Source: Ralstonia sp. UNC404CL21Col (GTDB taxonomy: Bacteria; Pseudomonadota; Gammaproteobacteria; Burkholderiales; Burkholderiaceae). From it: a stretch of 64,000 nt of DNA. The position numbers were made by a program, and so were the translations under genes. Positions 1 through 9,394 of this stretch are shown piece by piece (the stretch's first letter is position 1; each line of letters starts with the position of its first letter). The notes under the pieces were generated by a model. It saw only the letters and a list, made by a program, of their open reading frames with translations. It did not search any database and was not told where the DNA came from. The DNA lies in assembly GCF_000620465.1 (NCBI RefSeq), contig NZ_KK211140.1, positions 747,964-811,963 on the forward strand, in the 5' to 3' direction.

Positions 1-177
1 CTGTATCTGCACCACACCGGTCAGGATTCGACCGTGCCGCCGCGTGCGTTGCGCGCTCAGAAAGAGCGGGTGAAGGCGCAGGTTTCGGCCTTGCTCGATG
101 CCGGGCGTTCCTACGCCGATGTGCGCCTGACCGACCTGCGCTTTGCCGAGGATGGCGGCGCCGCCGGTCAGGGCTGA
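1..177 (+). CDS. C-terminal end of an unassigned protein (partial)
   Basis: An open frame enters from the left edge and ends at a TGA at 175-177, giving the last 58 residues of a protein. The visible part is rich in Arg, Ala and Lys, with a helical segment (RAQKERVKAQVSALLDAGRS) and a Gly/Ala tail. The amino-acid and codon pattern fits a real gene. I do not recognise the family from this tail and assign no function. The gene that follows is on the opposite strand, so the two converge with only about 25 bp between them. Confidence 0.55.
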   Translation: MYLHHTGQDSTVPPRALRAQKERVKAQVSALLDAGRSYADVRLTDLRFAEDGGAAGQG

Positions 178-202
178 ATGATCACGCGATCAAGCGATTG
201 GC

Positions 203-598
203 TCAATCGTCCTCGTCGTCGTCCGGTTCGGAGTCGAGAAAATCGCGGCGGGTGAGCCAGTCGGCGATGGCCTGGTCGCAGGCGTTCTTCAGCTTGGACT
301 TGTTATCCACCTTGTCGAACAGGGTGAAGTTCATCAGGGCCAGGCCCAGATCGGTGATGTAGAACATCCGCTTCGGGTTGTCGAAGTGGACGATGCGGCC
401 GTCGATGTCGCCTTCGTCTTCGGGCTCGGCAGGCGCGTCTTCGAGTTCGACCACGCGGCAAGTGAAGCGGGGTGTGCGGGTGTGCGTCAGATATTCGAAT
501 TCATCGTGCGACACTTCGCCGGACGGTGTGACGGCAATGGCGAAGCCCCAAATAAAGCGCGGGGTCGGCAGATCCGACAGCTCGTCGATTTCATCCAT
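203..598 (-). CDS. Small acidic conserved hypothetical protein
   Basis: The frame encodes 131 residues starting with MDEIDELSDLPTPRF. It is soluble, has no signal peptide or membrane segment, and ends in a run of Asp/Glu. The central part (residues about 10-110) looks globular, with alternating hydrophobic and charged residues. A Lys-rich stretch (KVDNKSKLKNA) precedes the acidic tail. I do not recognise a characterised domain. It is transcribed towards the partial gene at the left edge and away from the Nudix gene, with about 100 bp between the divergent starts. Third-position GC bias supports coding. Confidence 0.7.
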   Translation of the reverse strand: MDEIDELSDLPTPRFIWGFAIAVTPSGEVSHDEFEYLTHTRTPRFTCRVVELEDAPAEPEDEGDIDGRIVHFDNPKRMFYITDLGLALMNFTLFDKVDNKSKLKNACDQAIADWLTRRDFLDSEPDDDEDD

Positions 599-702
599 CC
601 TTGTTTCTCCAGTCTGATGACGGCTTGTATTAACGGCGCATTATCGCGCGACCCGTGCTGCACGGAAAGCACAATGCACGCCCGACATTGTGGGGCGCCG
701 GC

Positions 703-1557
703 ATGACGGACTCGCGCATCCAGCGCATCCGGGACGGTCTGGCGGCCCGGCAGGCGTTCGACGCCGACGCGCTGATCCCGTGGGTTGTTGCCGGACAACG
801 CGTCGGCTGGCTGAGCCGCGAGCGCGCGTCGCTGCTTGCGCGCTGGCCGCAGTGGTTCGACGTGTCGGCGAAGCGGGTCGATTTGCGGGAGACGCTCGCC
901 AACGAGGCCGCCCGCACCGCAGCGCTGGCCGAAGTCATCGCGCGCCTTGCCGAAGATGGCCACGTGCGGGGTTGGCGCGACGAGCGTTTCGCCGTCAACA
1001 CCGGCTGGGGCACGCCCACGCTGGCGCTGATCGAGCGCGCCGCCGCGCGTTTCTTCGGCATTCGGACCTATGCCGCGCACATGAACGGCCTGATTGCCGG
1101 CGCGGATGACGTCGGGCCGGCACTCTGGCTGGCCCGCCGCGCCGAAACCAAACCGATCGACCCCGGCATGTGGGACAACCTCGTCGCCGGCGGCATCGGT
1201 CATGGCTTCGATGCACGCGGCGCGCTGGAGAAGGAATGCTGGGAAGAGGCGGGCATCGGCGCCGAGCTGGCAGCGCGGCTGGTGCCGTGCGGCACGCTGG
1301 ACGTGCTTCGCGAAGTGCCCGAAGGCATCCAGTGCGAAACGCTGTTCGCCTTTGACCTGACGCTGCCGGCCAGCTTCGTCCCAGCCAATCAGGACGGGGA
1401 GGTCGCCGGCCACTTGCGTGCCAGCCCCGACGCGGCGCTTGATATCATGGCGGACTTCGCGATGACGGTCGACGCGACGCTCGTCACCCTCGACGCCCTG
1501 GCGCGGCTGGGCTCGTCCCCTACGCCACAGCGGTTTGCGCCCGACAACAATACATAA
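703..1557 (+). CDS. Nudix hydrolase with N-terminal DUF4743-type domain
   Basis: The 284-residue product has an N-terminal DUF4743-like region (about residues 1-115) followed by a Nudix domain. The Nudix box is seen as GGIGHGFDARGALEKE followed by CWEEAGI; the REUXEEXGU part is nearly intact (KECWEEAGI), while the first conserved Glu is replaced, so the box is slightly divergent. Family members hydrolyse nucleoside diphosphate derivatives; related DUF4743 proteins have been linked to thiamine diphosphate analogues, but the substrate here is not known. An upstream in-frame start exists at 655; the start at 703 (MTDSRIQRI) is preferred because homologous sequence appears to begin there. It ends 8 bp before purU. 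Confidence 0.8.
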   Translation: MTDSRIQRIRDGLAARQAFDADALIPWVVAGQRVGWLSRERASLLARWPQWFDVSAKRVDLRETLANEAARTAALAEVIARLAEDGHVRGWRDERFAVNTGWGTPTLALIERAAARFFGIRTYAAHMNGLIAGADDVGPALWLARRAETKPIDPGMWDNLVAGGIGHGFDARGALEKECWEEAGIGAELAARLVPCGTLDVLREVPEGIQCETLFAFDLTLPASFVPANQDGEVAGHLRASPDAALDIMADFAMTVDATLVTLDALARLGSSPTPQRFAPDNNT

Positions 1558-1565
1558 AACGCTTC

Positions 1566-2432
1566 ATGAGTCACTCCGGTTTCATTCTTACCTTGTCGTG
1601 CCCGGACCAGCCCGGCATCGTCCACGCCGTGTCGGGCCTGCTGTTCGAGCAAGGCTGCAATATTCTCGATTCCGACCAGTTCGGTGACGAATTCACGGGC
1701 CGTTTCTTCATGCGCGTGCATTTTGTGCCCCAAGGCCAGCCGCTGGACCTTGGCGCCCTGCGTGACCGTTTTGCGCCCATCGGCGAACGTTTCTCCATGC
1801 AGTGGGGCATGTTCGACGCGGCCATCAAGCCGCGCGTGATGATCCTGGTCTCGAAGATCGGCCATTGCCTGAACGACCTCCTGTTCCGTGCACGCGCAGG
1901 CCAGCTGCCGATCGAGATTGCGGCCATCGTGTCGAACCACCGCGATTTTTACCAACTCGCTGCGTCGTACGACGTGCCGTTCATGCATCTGCCCCTGCTG
2001 CAGGCGACGGACGCGCAGAAGGCCCAGCAGGAAGCCCGTATCTGGGAAATCGCGCAGGAGCAGCAGATCGACCTCGTCGTGCTCGCGCGCTATATGCAGA
2101 TTCTTTCCGACGATCTGTGCCGCAAGCTGGAAGGCCGCGCTATCAACATCCACCATTCGTTCCTGCCGAGCTTCAAGGGCGCCAAGCCGTATTACCAGGC
2201 GCACGAGCGTGGTGTGAAGCTGATCGGTGCAACAGCCCATTACGTGACGGCGGATCTGGACGAAGGCCCGATCATCGAGCAGGAAATCGAGCGCGTGGAC
2301 CACAGCATGGACCCGGAACAGCTCACCGCCGTGGGCCGCGACGTGGAATGCGTGGCGCTGGCCCGTGCCGTGAAGTGGCATGCGGAACACCGCATCCTGC
2401 TCAATGGCCACAAGACCGTCGTCTTCAAGTAA
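1566..2432 (+). CDS. purU: Formyltetrahydrofolate deformylase
   Basis: PurU hydrolyses 10-formyltetrahydrofolate to formate and tetrahydrofolate, balancing one-carbon units and supplying formate for purine synthesis. The 288-residue length is typical. An N-terminal ACT domain (about residues 5-85, beginning LTLSCPDQPGIVHAV) precedes a formyltransferase-fold catalytic domain. The catalytic region contains the signature INIHHSFLPSFKGAKPY and the following Gly-Ala-Thr-Ala-His segment with an Asp-Glu-Gly-Pro loop. It starts 8 bp after the Nudix gene and ends 25 bp before dnaQ, so the three genes are probably co-transcribed. Confidence 0.95.
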   Translation: MSHSGFILTLSCPDQPGIVHAVSGLLFEQGCNILDSDQFGDEFTGRFFMRVHFVPQGQPLDLGALRDRFAPIGERFSMQWGMFDAAIKPRVMILVSKIGHCLNDLLFRARAGQLPIEIAAIVSNHRDFYQLAASYDVPFMHLPLLQATDAQKAQQEARIWEIAQEQQIDLVVLARYMQILSDDLCRKLEGRAINIHHSFLPSFKGAKPYYQAHERGVKLIGATAHYVTADLDEGPIIEQEIERVDHSMDPEQLTAVGRDVECVALARAVKWHAEHRILLNGHKTVVFK

Positions 2433-2457
2433 TCCAGTCAGAGTAGGGGAGCGCGCG

Positions 2458-3183
2458 ATGCGACAGATCATTCTCGATACCGAAACCACCGGCCTGAATG
2501 CCGCCACCGGCGACCGCGTGATCGAAATCGGCTGCGTGGAGATGGTCAACCGCCGCCTGACCGGCCGCAACCTGCACTTCTACATCAACCCCGAGCGCGA
2601 GATCGACGCGGGCGCGATGGCCGTGCACGGCATCACCAACGAGTTCGTGGCCGACAAGCCGAAGTTTGCCGAGATCGTCGACGAGATCCGCGACTACGTG
2701 CAGGGCGCCGAGGCGATCATCCACAACGCCGCGTTCGACTTGGGCTTCCTGGACATGGAATTCCAGCGCCTGGGCCTGCCGCCCTTCCGCGAGCACCTGT
2801 CGGGCCACATCGACACGCTGCGCGAGGCGCGCCAGATGTTCCCCGGCAAGCGCAACTCGCTGGATGCGCTGTGCGACCGTCTGGGCGTCAGCAACGCGCA
2901 CCGTACGCTGCACGGCGCATTGCTGGATGCGGAACTGCTGGCCGAGGTCTACCTCGCTATGACGCGCGGCCAGAACACGCTGGTGATCGACATGCTGGAG
3001 TCCGGCGAGGGCGCGTCGGACGAAGCCGTCGCCGTCGACCTGAGCGCGCTGCAACTGCCGGTGCTGCTGGCCACCGAAGCCGAGGCCGAGGCGCACGCCG
3101 GCGTCCTGAAGGAAATCGACAAGGCCAGCGGCGGCAAAACGGTCTGGACGCGCGAGGCTGTGGAAGCTGCGCCGGCTGCCTGA
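2458..3183 (+). CDS. dnaQ: DNA polymerase III epsilon subunit (3'-5' proofreading exonuclease)
   Basis: Epsilon proofreads newly made DNA within the Pol III core. The 241-residue protein begins MRQIILDTETTGLN, carrying Asp7 and Glu9 of the DEDDh exonuclease site. Further motifs are HNAAFDLGFLDMEF (second Asp) and NAHRTLHGALLDAELLAEVY (His and last Asp). The C-terminal about 60 residues are variable and Ala-rich, the region that in the family binds the alpha subunit. The start at 2458 is preferred over an in-frame ATG at 2380, because the exonuclease motif begins immediately after it and a GGGGAG ribosome binding site lies just upstream. Confidence 0.96.
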   Translation: MRQIILDTETTGLNAATGDRVIEIGCVEMVNRRLTGRNLHFYINPEREIDAGAMAVHGITNEFVADKPKFAEIVDEIRDYVQGAEAIIHNAAFDLGFLDMEFQRLGLPPFREHLSGHIDTLREARQMFPGKRNSLDALCDRLGVSNAHRTLHGALLDAELLAEVYLAMTRGQNTLVIDMLESGEGASDEAVAVDLSALQLPVLLATEAEAEAHAGVLKEIDKASGGKTVWTREAVEAAPAA

Positions 3184-3254
3184 TCAAAAAAATGTGCGGC
3201 CAGGGTATTTACACGGCCGCGCCTTTTCGCCATAATCTCGTTTTCACCGCATTC

Positions 3255-3329
3255 GGGTGGTTAGCTCAGCGGTAGAGCACTGCCTTCACACGGCAGGGGT
3301 CACAGGTTCAATCCCTGTACCACCCACCA
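3255..3329 (+). tRNA. tRNA-Val (CAC anticodon)
   Basis: A complete cloverleaf is readable: acceptor GGGTGGT pairs with ACCACCC, the anticodon arm is CTGCC-TTCACAC-GGCAG with anticodon CAC, and the T arm is CAGGTTCAATCCCTG-like. The CCA end is encoded at 3327-3329. It lies 72 bp downstream of dnaQ on the same strand; in E. coli a tRNA gene (aspV) also follows dnaQ. Confidence 0.96.
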
Positions 3330-3349
3330 AACTGGCGAGAAATCGCTTA

Positions 3350-3386
3350 AAAGGCCCTCAGGCAAACGCCGAGGGCCTTTTTCTTT
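3350..3386 (+). terminator. Rho-independent terminator after tRNA-Val
   Basis: An AAGGCCCTC...GAGGGCCTT stem with a 9-10 nt loop is followed by TTTCTTTG. It would end the dnaQ/tRNA-Val transcript. Confidence 0.85.
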
Positions 3387-3998
3387 GTCCGCGTTCCCTG
3401 TGCGGGCTTTCCCGTACGCTCGTCCGAAGTGTCCGGCAAAACTTTTCCTGTGGCGCAAAAAAGAGACATCGTCTGTCGATCCGTTCCCTCCTTCCCTCGG
3501 GCGGGGGTGCCGGACCTGAAACGCATTTCGCCCAATACTTTGCACAATGCGTTGTTGCGTCACGGCGAGAAAAGCTGCCGCTACAAACGTACCGCCCCGG
3601 GGCTGGTGCCATGCGCAATCTCTGCGTTATCACAGTTGGCAACGCGCTGAAATGCAGGGATATCCCCCTCCTGTATTCAGCGTGCGTGCGGGAACTCCCG
3701 CAGATCGGTTACGTACCAACCTGCGAGCGCGGCGGATGTCATGGGTACGCTTTCTGCTGTGCTCGGGGGCAGCCGATCGTCGTGGTGCATGCATGGGCTG
3801 ATGCATCGTGCAAGGTGCGTTTAGCACTTGATGCAGTCGAGCGCTAACGCAATTACGACGAGTTGTGCACCGTTCCAGGTCGTCAACCGTTCTTGTGCTC
3901 ATCGGTGATTCGTCTACAGTGGAATCAGCAACGCACGCAAGAACTAGCCTGGCTCTCGCTTGTTGGTGTGGAGTAGGGAAGAAATCTACGGGGGAGAT
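3387..3998 (+). other. Non-coding leader region upstream of prkA
   Basis: About 610 bp separate the tRNA-Val terminator from prkA. Open frames here lack the codon bias of neighbouring genes and I accept none. Base composition is less GC-rich than the flanks. The region probably holds the prkA operon promoter and a long 5' leader. A possible promoter is TTGTGC (3893-3898), 16 bp, CTACAGT (TACAGT at 3915-3920); the CTACAGT form resembles a sigma-S type -10 element, but this is a weak match. Confidence 0.4.
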
Positions 3999-5921
3999 AT
4001 GGATATTTTCCGCCACTACGCAACGCGTTTTGAAGCTCGCAAAGAGGACGAGTACAGCATCCAGGAGTATCTGGATATCTGCAAAAAAGACTCGACCGCC
4101 TATGCGACTGCCGCCGAGCGCATGCTCACCGCGATTGGTCAGCCGGAACTGGTGGACACCCACCACGATCCGCGGCTGTCACGATTGTTCTTCAACAAGG
4201 TCATCAAGATCTACCCGGCCTTCCGGGAGTTCTACGGCATGGAAGACACGATCGAGCAGATCGTCTCCTTCTTCAAACATGCCGCGCAGGGCCTTGAGGA
4301 ACGCAAACAGATCCTTTACCTGCTCGGGCCTCCGGGCGGCGGCAAATCCTCGCTTGCCGAGAAGTTGAAGTCGTTGATGGAGCAGATCCCCATCTACGCA
4401 CTGAAGGGCTCGCCGATACACGAGTCCCCGCTCGGGCTGTTCTCGCCCGAGGAAGACGGCAAGATTCTGGAGGAAGACTACGGTATCCCGAGGCGCTATC
4501 TGAACTCGATTGCTTCGCCGTGGGCGGTCAAGCGGCTGCACGAGTTCAATGGCGATATCACGCGTTTCCGCGTGGTGAAGCTGCATCCGTCGGTGTTGTC
4601 GCAAATTGCGATCTCCAAGACCGAGCCGGGCGACGAAAACAATCAGGATATTTCGTCGCTGGTCGGCAAGGTCGACATCCGCAAGCTGGAGGACTATCCG
4701 CAAGACGATCCGGATGCGTATTCGTATTCGGGCGGGCTGTGCCTGGCCAACCGCGGGCTGCTCGAGTTCGTCGAGATGTTCAAGGCGCCGATCAAGGTGT
4801 TGCACCCGCTGCTGACGGCCACGCAGGAAGGCAACTACAAGGGCACGGAGGGCTTTGGCGCAATCCCCTTCGATGGCGTCATCCTTGCCCACTCGAACGA
4901 GGCGGAGTGGCAAAGCTTCAAGTCTGATCGCAACAACGAGGCGTTCCTTGATCGGATCTACATCGTCAAGGTGCCGTACTGCCTGCGCGTGTCGGACGAG
5001 GTGAAGATCTACGACAAGCTGCTGCGTAACAGCTCGCTCGCGGCGGCGCCCTGCGCGCCGAACACGCTGAAGATGATGGCGCAGTTCGCGGTGCTCACGC
5101 GCATCAAGGAGCCCGAGAATTCCAACATCTTCTCGAAGATGCGCGTGTACGACGGCGAGAGCCTGAAGGATGTCGACCCGAAAGCGAAGTCGTATCAGGA
5201 GTACCGCGACTTTGCCGGCATCGACGAGGGCATGACGGGCTTGTCGACGCGCTTTGCGTTCAAGGTGCTCTCGAAGGTCTTCAACTTCGATGGGACAGAG
5301 GTGGCCGCCAATCCGGTGCACTTGCTGTACGTGCTCGAGCAGCAGATCGAGCGCGAGCAATTCCCACCGGAGACGGAATCCAAGCTGATGTCCTACATCA
5401 AGGAGTACCTCACGTCGCCGTACGTGGAGTTCATCGGCAAGGAGATTCAGACCTCGTATCTGGAGTCGTATTCGGAGTACGGGCAGAACATCTTCGACCG
5501 CTACGTGGTGTTTGCCGACCTGTGGATCCAGGACCAGGAATATCGCGATCCGAACACCGGCGAGATTCTTGATCGCAGTGCGTTGAACGACGAGCTGGAA
5601 AAGGTGGAAAAACCGGCGGGCATTTCCAACCCGAAGGACTTCCGCAACGAGATCGTCAATTTCGTGCTGCGGGCGCGGGCCAAGAACGGCGGCAAGAACC
5701 CGGTCTGGACGAGCTACGAGAAGTTGCGCGCGGTGATCGAGAAGCGGATGTTCTCCACCACGGAGGATCTGCTGCCCGTGATCTCGTTCAATGCCAAGTC
5801 GTCGCATGACGACAAGGAAAAGCACGAGAACTTCGTCAATCGCATGGTGGAGAAGGGCTACACCCAGAAGCAGGTCCGCTTGCTGGTGGAGTGGTATCTG
5901 CGTGTCAGGAAGTCATCTTAA
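3999..5921 (+). CDS. prkA: PrkA-family serine protein kinase (YeaG-like)
   Basis: PrkA/YeaG is a AAA+ protein with a C-terminal kinase-like region, linked in enterobacteria to nitrogen starvation and stationary-phase stress. The 640-residue length is typical. The Walker A motif GPPGGGKS lies at residues 110-117, after an N-terminal helical region. Later segments include VEMFKAPIKVLHPLL and GVILAHSNEAEWQSF, typical of the AAA core, and the C-terminal PrkA domain covers about residues 390-640. The start at 3999 (MDIFRHYATRF) has a GGGGGAGA ribosome binding site; an upstream in-frame start at 3960 is less likely. It heads an operon with yeaH and spoVR. Confidence 0.95.
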   Translation: MDIFRHYATRFEARKEDEYSIQEYLDICKKDSTAYATAAERMLTAIGQPELVDTHHDPRLSRLFFNKVIKIYPAFREFYGMEDTIEQIVSFFKHAAQGLEERKQILYLLGPPGGGKSSLAEKLKSLMEQIPIYALKGSPIHESPLGLFSPEEDGKILEEDYGIPRRYLNSIASPWAVKRLHEFNGDITRFRVVKLHPSVLSQIAISKTEPGDENNQDISSLVGKVDIRKLEDYPQDDPDAYSYSGGLCLANRGLLEFVEMFKAPIKVLHPLLTATQEGNYKGTEGFGAIPFDGVILAHSNEAEWQSFKSDRNNEAFLDRIYIVKVPYCLRVSDEVKIYDKLLRNSSLAAAPCAPNTLKMMAQFAVLTRIKEPENSNIFSKMRVYDGESLKDVDPKAKSYQEYRDFAGIDEGMTGLSTRFAFKVLSKVFNFDGTEVAANPVHLLYVLEQQIEREQFPPETESKLMSYIKEYLTSPYVEFIGKEIQTSYLESYSEYGQNIFDRYVVFADLWIQDQEYRDPNTGEILDRSALNDELEKVEKPAGISNPKDFRNEIVNFVLRARAKNGGKNPVWTSYEKLRAVIEKRMFSTTEDLLPVISFNAKSSHDDKEKHENFVNRMVEKGYTQKQVRLLVEWYLRVRKSS

Positions 5922-5975
5922 GGAGACCAGAAGAGGGCAAGGACACCCAGCAGACTTCCAATCGAGGGCAGTTAC

Positions 5976-7238
5976 ATGGGCACGATCATTGATCGGCGGG
6001 AGAACGGTGGCGGCAAGAGCACCGTCAACAAGCAACGCTTCATCAAGCGTTACCGAGACCAGATCCGCCGCGCGGTGGCCAAGGCCGTGACGGGCCGCAA
6101 GATCATGGACATCGAGCAGAGCGGGCAGGTGTCCATTCCCGTGAAGGACATCTCCGAGCCCATGTTCCATCACGGCTCGGGCGGGCGCCGCGAGGGCGTC
6201 CACCCGGGCAACAAAGAGTTCATTCGCGGCGACAGCTTTGACCGCCCGCAGCAGGGCAGCGGCGGCTCAGGCTCGCAGGCCAGCGACTCGGGCGAGGGCG
6301 AAGACGATTTCATCTTCACGCTCTCGCGCGAGGACTTCCTTAACTTCTTCTTCGAAGACATGGCGTTGCCCGATCTTGCCAAGCGCAGCCTTGCCAAGAT
6401 CGCCGAGGTGCGCAAGGTACGCGCGGGTTTCTCGCTCGATGGCACACCGTCCAACCTGTCGATTCTGCGCACGATGCGCAGCTCGCTCGGTCGCCGTATC
6501 GCGTTGTCCAGCCCGTACCAGCGCCGCCTGCACGAGTTGGAGCGCGAGTACAACGAAGAACTGGAAAACGACGGGCCCTACAGCGTACGCGCGCAAGAGC
6601 TGATGAAGGAAATGCGCCATCTGCGCTCGTGCCTGGATCGCGTCCCGTTCATCGAAAAGCTTGACCTGCGCTACAACAACCGCGTGATGCGCAAGCGCCC
6701 GCAGGCGCAGGCGGTGATGTTCTGCGTGATGGACGTGTCCGGCTCGATGGATGAATCGCGCAAGGATTTGGCCAAGCGCTTCTTCATGCTGCTTTATCTG
6801 TTCCTGAAGCGGAACTACGAACGCATCGACGTCGTCTTCATCCGTCACCACACTGTGGCCAAGGAGGTGGATGAAGAGGATTTCTTCCACTCGCGCGAGT
6901 CGGGCGGCACTGTCGTGTCGAGCGCACTCAAGCTGATGGCGGAAGTGATGCAGGAGCGCTATTCGCCAAGCCAATGGAACATCTATTGCGCACAGGCTTC
7001 GGATGGCGACAACTGGGCAGGCGATTCGGAACTGTGCGCAAAGCTGCTGCGCGAAACGATCTTGCCCCTGACGCAGTATTACGCCTATGTCGAGGTGGTC
7101 TCCACGGAGCCCCAGAACCTGTGGGAGGAGTATCTTACGTTGAAGGCGGGGCACGAAAACTTCGCGATGCAGCGCATTCTCAAGGCGGATGAAATCTATC
7201 CGGTCTTGCACGAGCTGTTTCAGAAGCGCGCCGCCTGA
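5976..7238 (+). CDS. yeaH: YeaH/YhbH family protein (DUF444)
   Basis: The 420-residue protein belongs to the DUF444 family that accompanies PrkA kinases. The N-terminus is basic (NKQRFIKRYRDQIRRA). Residues about 65-110 form a Gly/Ser-rich linker. A von Willebrand A-like segment contains a metal-site motif, Asp253-x-Ser255-x-Ser257 (FCVMDVSGSMDESRKDLAKR). The molecular role is unknown; YeaH acts genetically with YeaG in E. coli. It follows prkA by 54 bp and precedes spoVR by about 115 bp on the same strand. Confidence 0.93.
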   Translation: MGTIIDRRENGGGKSTVNKQRFIKRYRDQIRRAVAKAVTGRKIMDIEQSGQVSIPVKDISEPMFHHGSGGRREGVHPGNKEFIRGDSFDRPQQGSGGSGSQASDSGEGEDDFIFTLSREDFLNFFFEDMALPDLAKRSLAKIAEVRKVRAGFSLDGTPSNLSILRTMRSSLGRRIALSSPYQRRLHELEREYNEELENDGPYSVRAQELMKEMRHLRSCLDRVPFIEKLDLRYNNRVMRKRPQAQAVMFCVMDVSGSMDESRKDLAKRFFMLLYLFLKRNYERIDVVFIRHHTVAKEVDEEDFFHSRESGGTVVSSALKLMAEVMQERYSPSQWNIYCAQASDGDNWAGDSELCAKLLRETILPLTQYYAYVEVVSTEPQNLWEEYLTLKAGHENFAMQRILKADEIYPVLHELFQKRAA

Positions 7239-7352
7239 TCGCTGATCGGGCAGCAGCAGCTTGCTCCGGCCCGGCACCGCTGTGCAGTGGCAGCGCGAGC
7301 CATGGCGAGCACGCCACCTGTGACCCTGTGTGATGGACCAACGGGAACGAGC

Positions 7353-8861
7353 ATGGCCTACCTATCTACGGGCTCGGAGTGGACCTTCGAGCTGATCAGG
7401 CGCTACGACCAAAGCATCGCCCAGATTGCCGCAGACTTCGGTCTGGACACCTATCCGAACCAGATCGAGATCATCACCGCCGAGCAGATGCTCGACGCCT
7501 ACGCGTCGTCCGGCTTGCCGCTGGGCTACAACCATTGGTCGTACGGCAAGCACTTCCTGGCATCCGAACGCGGCTACCAGCGCGGCCTGATGGGGCTGGC
7601 TTACGAAATCGTCATCAATTCGAACCCCTGCATCGCCTACCTGATGGAGGAGAACACGATGCCGATGCAGGCGCTGACGATCGCGCATGCCTGCTATGGC
7701 CACAACTCCTTCTTCAAGGGCAACTACCTGTTCCGCACGTGGACGAACGCCGACGCCATCGTCGACTACCTGCTCTTCGCCAAGAACTACGTGGCCGAAT
7801 GCGAGCAGCGATATGGCGAGCAGGAGGTGGAACTACTGCTCGACTCCTGTCACGCATTGCAGAACTACGGGGTCGATCGTTATCGGCGGCCCAAGAAGCT
7901 GTCGATCAACGAAGAGCAGGCGCGTCAGGCGGAGCGCGAGAAATACCTGGAAGCGCAGGTGAACGACCTGTGGCGCACGCTGCCGACGCACCGCGCGCGC
8001 GCTCTGGCAACTGCGGACGACATACCCGAACCCGATCCGCAATTCCCGCCGGAACCTGAAGAAAACCTGCTGTACTTCATCGAGAAGAACGCGCCCAAGT
8101 TGCAGCCTTGGCAGCGAGAGATCGTGCGCATCGTGCGCAAGATTGCGCAGTACTTCTACCCGCAGCGGCAGACCAAGGTGATGAACGAGGGCTGGGCGAC
8201 CTTCTGGCATTACACGATCCTGCACAAGCTGTACGACGAAAAGCTTGTCAACGACGCCTTCATGCTCGAGCTGTTGCAGGCGCATACCAACGTGATCTAC
8301 CAGCCGCCGTTCAACAGCCCGTACTACAGCGGTCTGAACCCGTACACGCTCGGTTTCCTGATGTTCCAGGACATCCGCCGCATTTGCGAATCCCCGGACG
8401 AAGAGGACTACCGCTGGGCGCCGGAGATTGCCGGCAGCGACTGGCAAAAGACGCTCGACTTCGCCATGCGCAATTTCAAGGACGAGAGCTTCCTGCTGCA
8501 GTTCCTCTCGCCGCGTGTGATCCGTGAGTTGAAGCTGTTCTCCGTGCTCGATGACGACCGCGACGCGAGGCTGCGCGTCACCGCCATCCACGATGACGAT
8601 GGCTATCGCAAGATCCGCGAGTTGCTGGCAGGGCAGTACGATCTGTCGAACATCGAGCCCAACATCCAGGTGACCAACGTCGACGTGGGCGGGGATCGCT
8701 CATTGACGCTGCGCCACCTGCAAAGCAACCGCCGCCCGATTGGGCCGAACTACGAAGAGATGCTGCGGCACGTCGTGCGCCTTTGGGGCTTTACCTGCCG
8801 GCTGGAGGTGGTCTATGAAGACGGCCGACGCGAGATGAAGCACGAGTGCAAGCCTGATTAG
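7353..8861 (+). CDS. SpoVR family protein (YcgB-like)
   Basis: The 502-residue protein is a full-length SpoVR homologue, the usual third member of prkA-yeaH-spoVR clusters. Recognisable stretches are LPLGYNHWSYGKHF, YEIVINSNPCIAYLMEEN and MNEGWATFWHYTIL. The biochemical function is unknown; in Bacillus SpoVR affects spore cortex formation, and non-sporeformers keep the gene with the stress kinase. The start at 7353 (MAYLSTGSEWTFEL) follows a GGGAACGAG sequence; an in-frame ATG at 7287 would add 22 residues with no family resemblance. Confidence 0.92.
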   Translation: MAYLSTGSEWTFELIRRYDQSIAQIAADFGLDTYPNQIEIITAEQMLDAYASSGLPLGYNHWSYGKHFLASERGYQRGLMGLAYEIVINSNPCIAYLMEENTMPMQALTIAHACYGHNSFFKGNYLFRTWTNADAIVDYLLFAKNYVAECEQRYGEQEVELLLDSCHALQNYGVDRYRRPKKLSINEEQARQAEREKYLEAQVNDLWRTLPTHRARALATADDIPEPDPQFPPEPEENLLYFIEKNAPKLQPWQREIVRIVRKIAQYFYPQRQTKVMNEGWATFWHYTILHKLYDEKLVNDAFMLELLQAHTNVIYQPPFNSPYYSGLNPYTLGFLMFQDIRRICESPDEEDYRWAPEIAGSDWQKTLDFAMRNFKDESFLLQFLSPRVIRELKLFSVLDDDRDARLRVTAIHDDDGYRKIRELLAGQYDLSNIEPNIQVTNVDVGGDRSLTLRHLQSNRRPIGPNYEEMLRHVVRLWGFTCRLEVVYEDGRREMKHECKPD

Positions 8862-8878
8862 CCCGCGCCTGCTTCCAC

Positions 8879-8908
8879 AAGGCCAGCCTTGCGCTGGCCT
8901 TCTTCTTG
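8879..8908 (+). terminator. Terminator of the prkA-yeaH-spoVR operon
   Basis: AAGGCCAGC and GCTGGCCTT form a 9-bp stem with a 5-nt loop, followed by a pyrimidine-rich CTTCTTG tract, 18 bp after the spoVR stop. Confidence 0.8.
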
Positions 8909-8951
8909 TCTGCCGCCGACACGGATGTCGACCATGCTGCTCACAGTGCAG

Positions 8952-9230
8952 CTACATGCCGAAGCGGAAATGGCCGCTGCGCAGCACGATGTTGTGTGAG
9001 TCCGTCAGCTTGAACAGCGACCGCGCCATGTCTTCAATGGTGCCGCGATGCGATTCCATTGCTTGCAGCAGATCTTCCTGCCGCCACGAGCGCGCGCCGA
9101 AATGCTCCTCGAGCGCTTCCGCCGTCACCGCGTAGCAGGCCGGGACGCCGTCGACGCTTGCCGTGCAGGTGAGCGTGAGGTCCGCGGCGCAATAGCGTGG
9201 CGGGCTGGCGTGGAATTCGATGGTTTCCAT
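8952..9230 (-). CDS. DUF1488 family protein
   Basis: The 92-residue product begins METIEFHASPPRYC and matches the small DUF1488 family, cytosolic proteins of unknown function common in beta- and gammaproteobacteria. The start at 9230 has a strong GGAGG ribosome binding site 7-8 nt upstream. A longer in-frame start at 9308 is less likely. It is convergent with the prkA operon and is followed downstream only by that operon's terminator region. Confidence 0.8.
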   Translation of the reverse strand: METIEFHASPPRYCAADLTLTCTASVDGVPACYAVTAEALEEHFGARSWRQEDLLQAMESHRGTIEDMARSLFKLTDSHNIVLRSGHFRFGM

Positions 9231-9394
9231 GGGCGGCCTCCATGAAAAGACGGCGATGCACCGTGCGCCGCCTTCCAACCAGTGTATGGCGTGGTCGCGT
9301 GAATGCAATGTCGCCGCTCAGTGTTTTCACCGGCGGCGTAACCCTGGCCCGCAACGTCCGACCAGGGCAGGGGCCACGGGCGAGGCGGGCGGCG

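Noticed and set aside
3257-3847. 196-codon frame starting inside tRNA-Val
   Set aside because: It begins inside the tRNA, crosses a terminator hairpin and lacks the codon bias of real genes here.
3949-3965. Possible sigma-54 promoter (TGGCTCTCGCTTGT) before prkA
   Set aside because: The spacing between the GG and the TTG elements is one base short of the -24/-12 requirement and the GC of the -12 element is missing.
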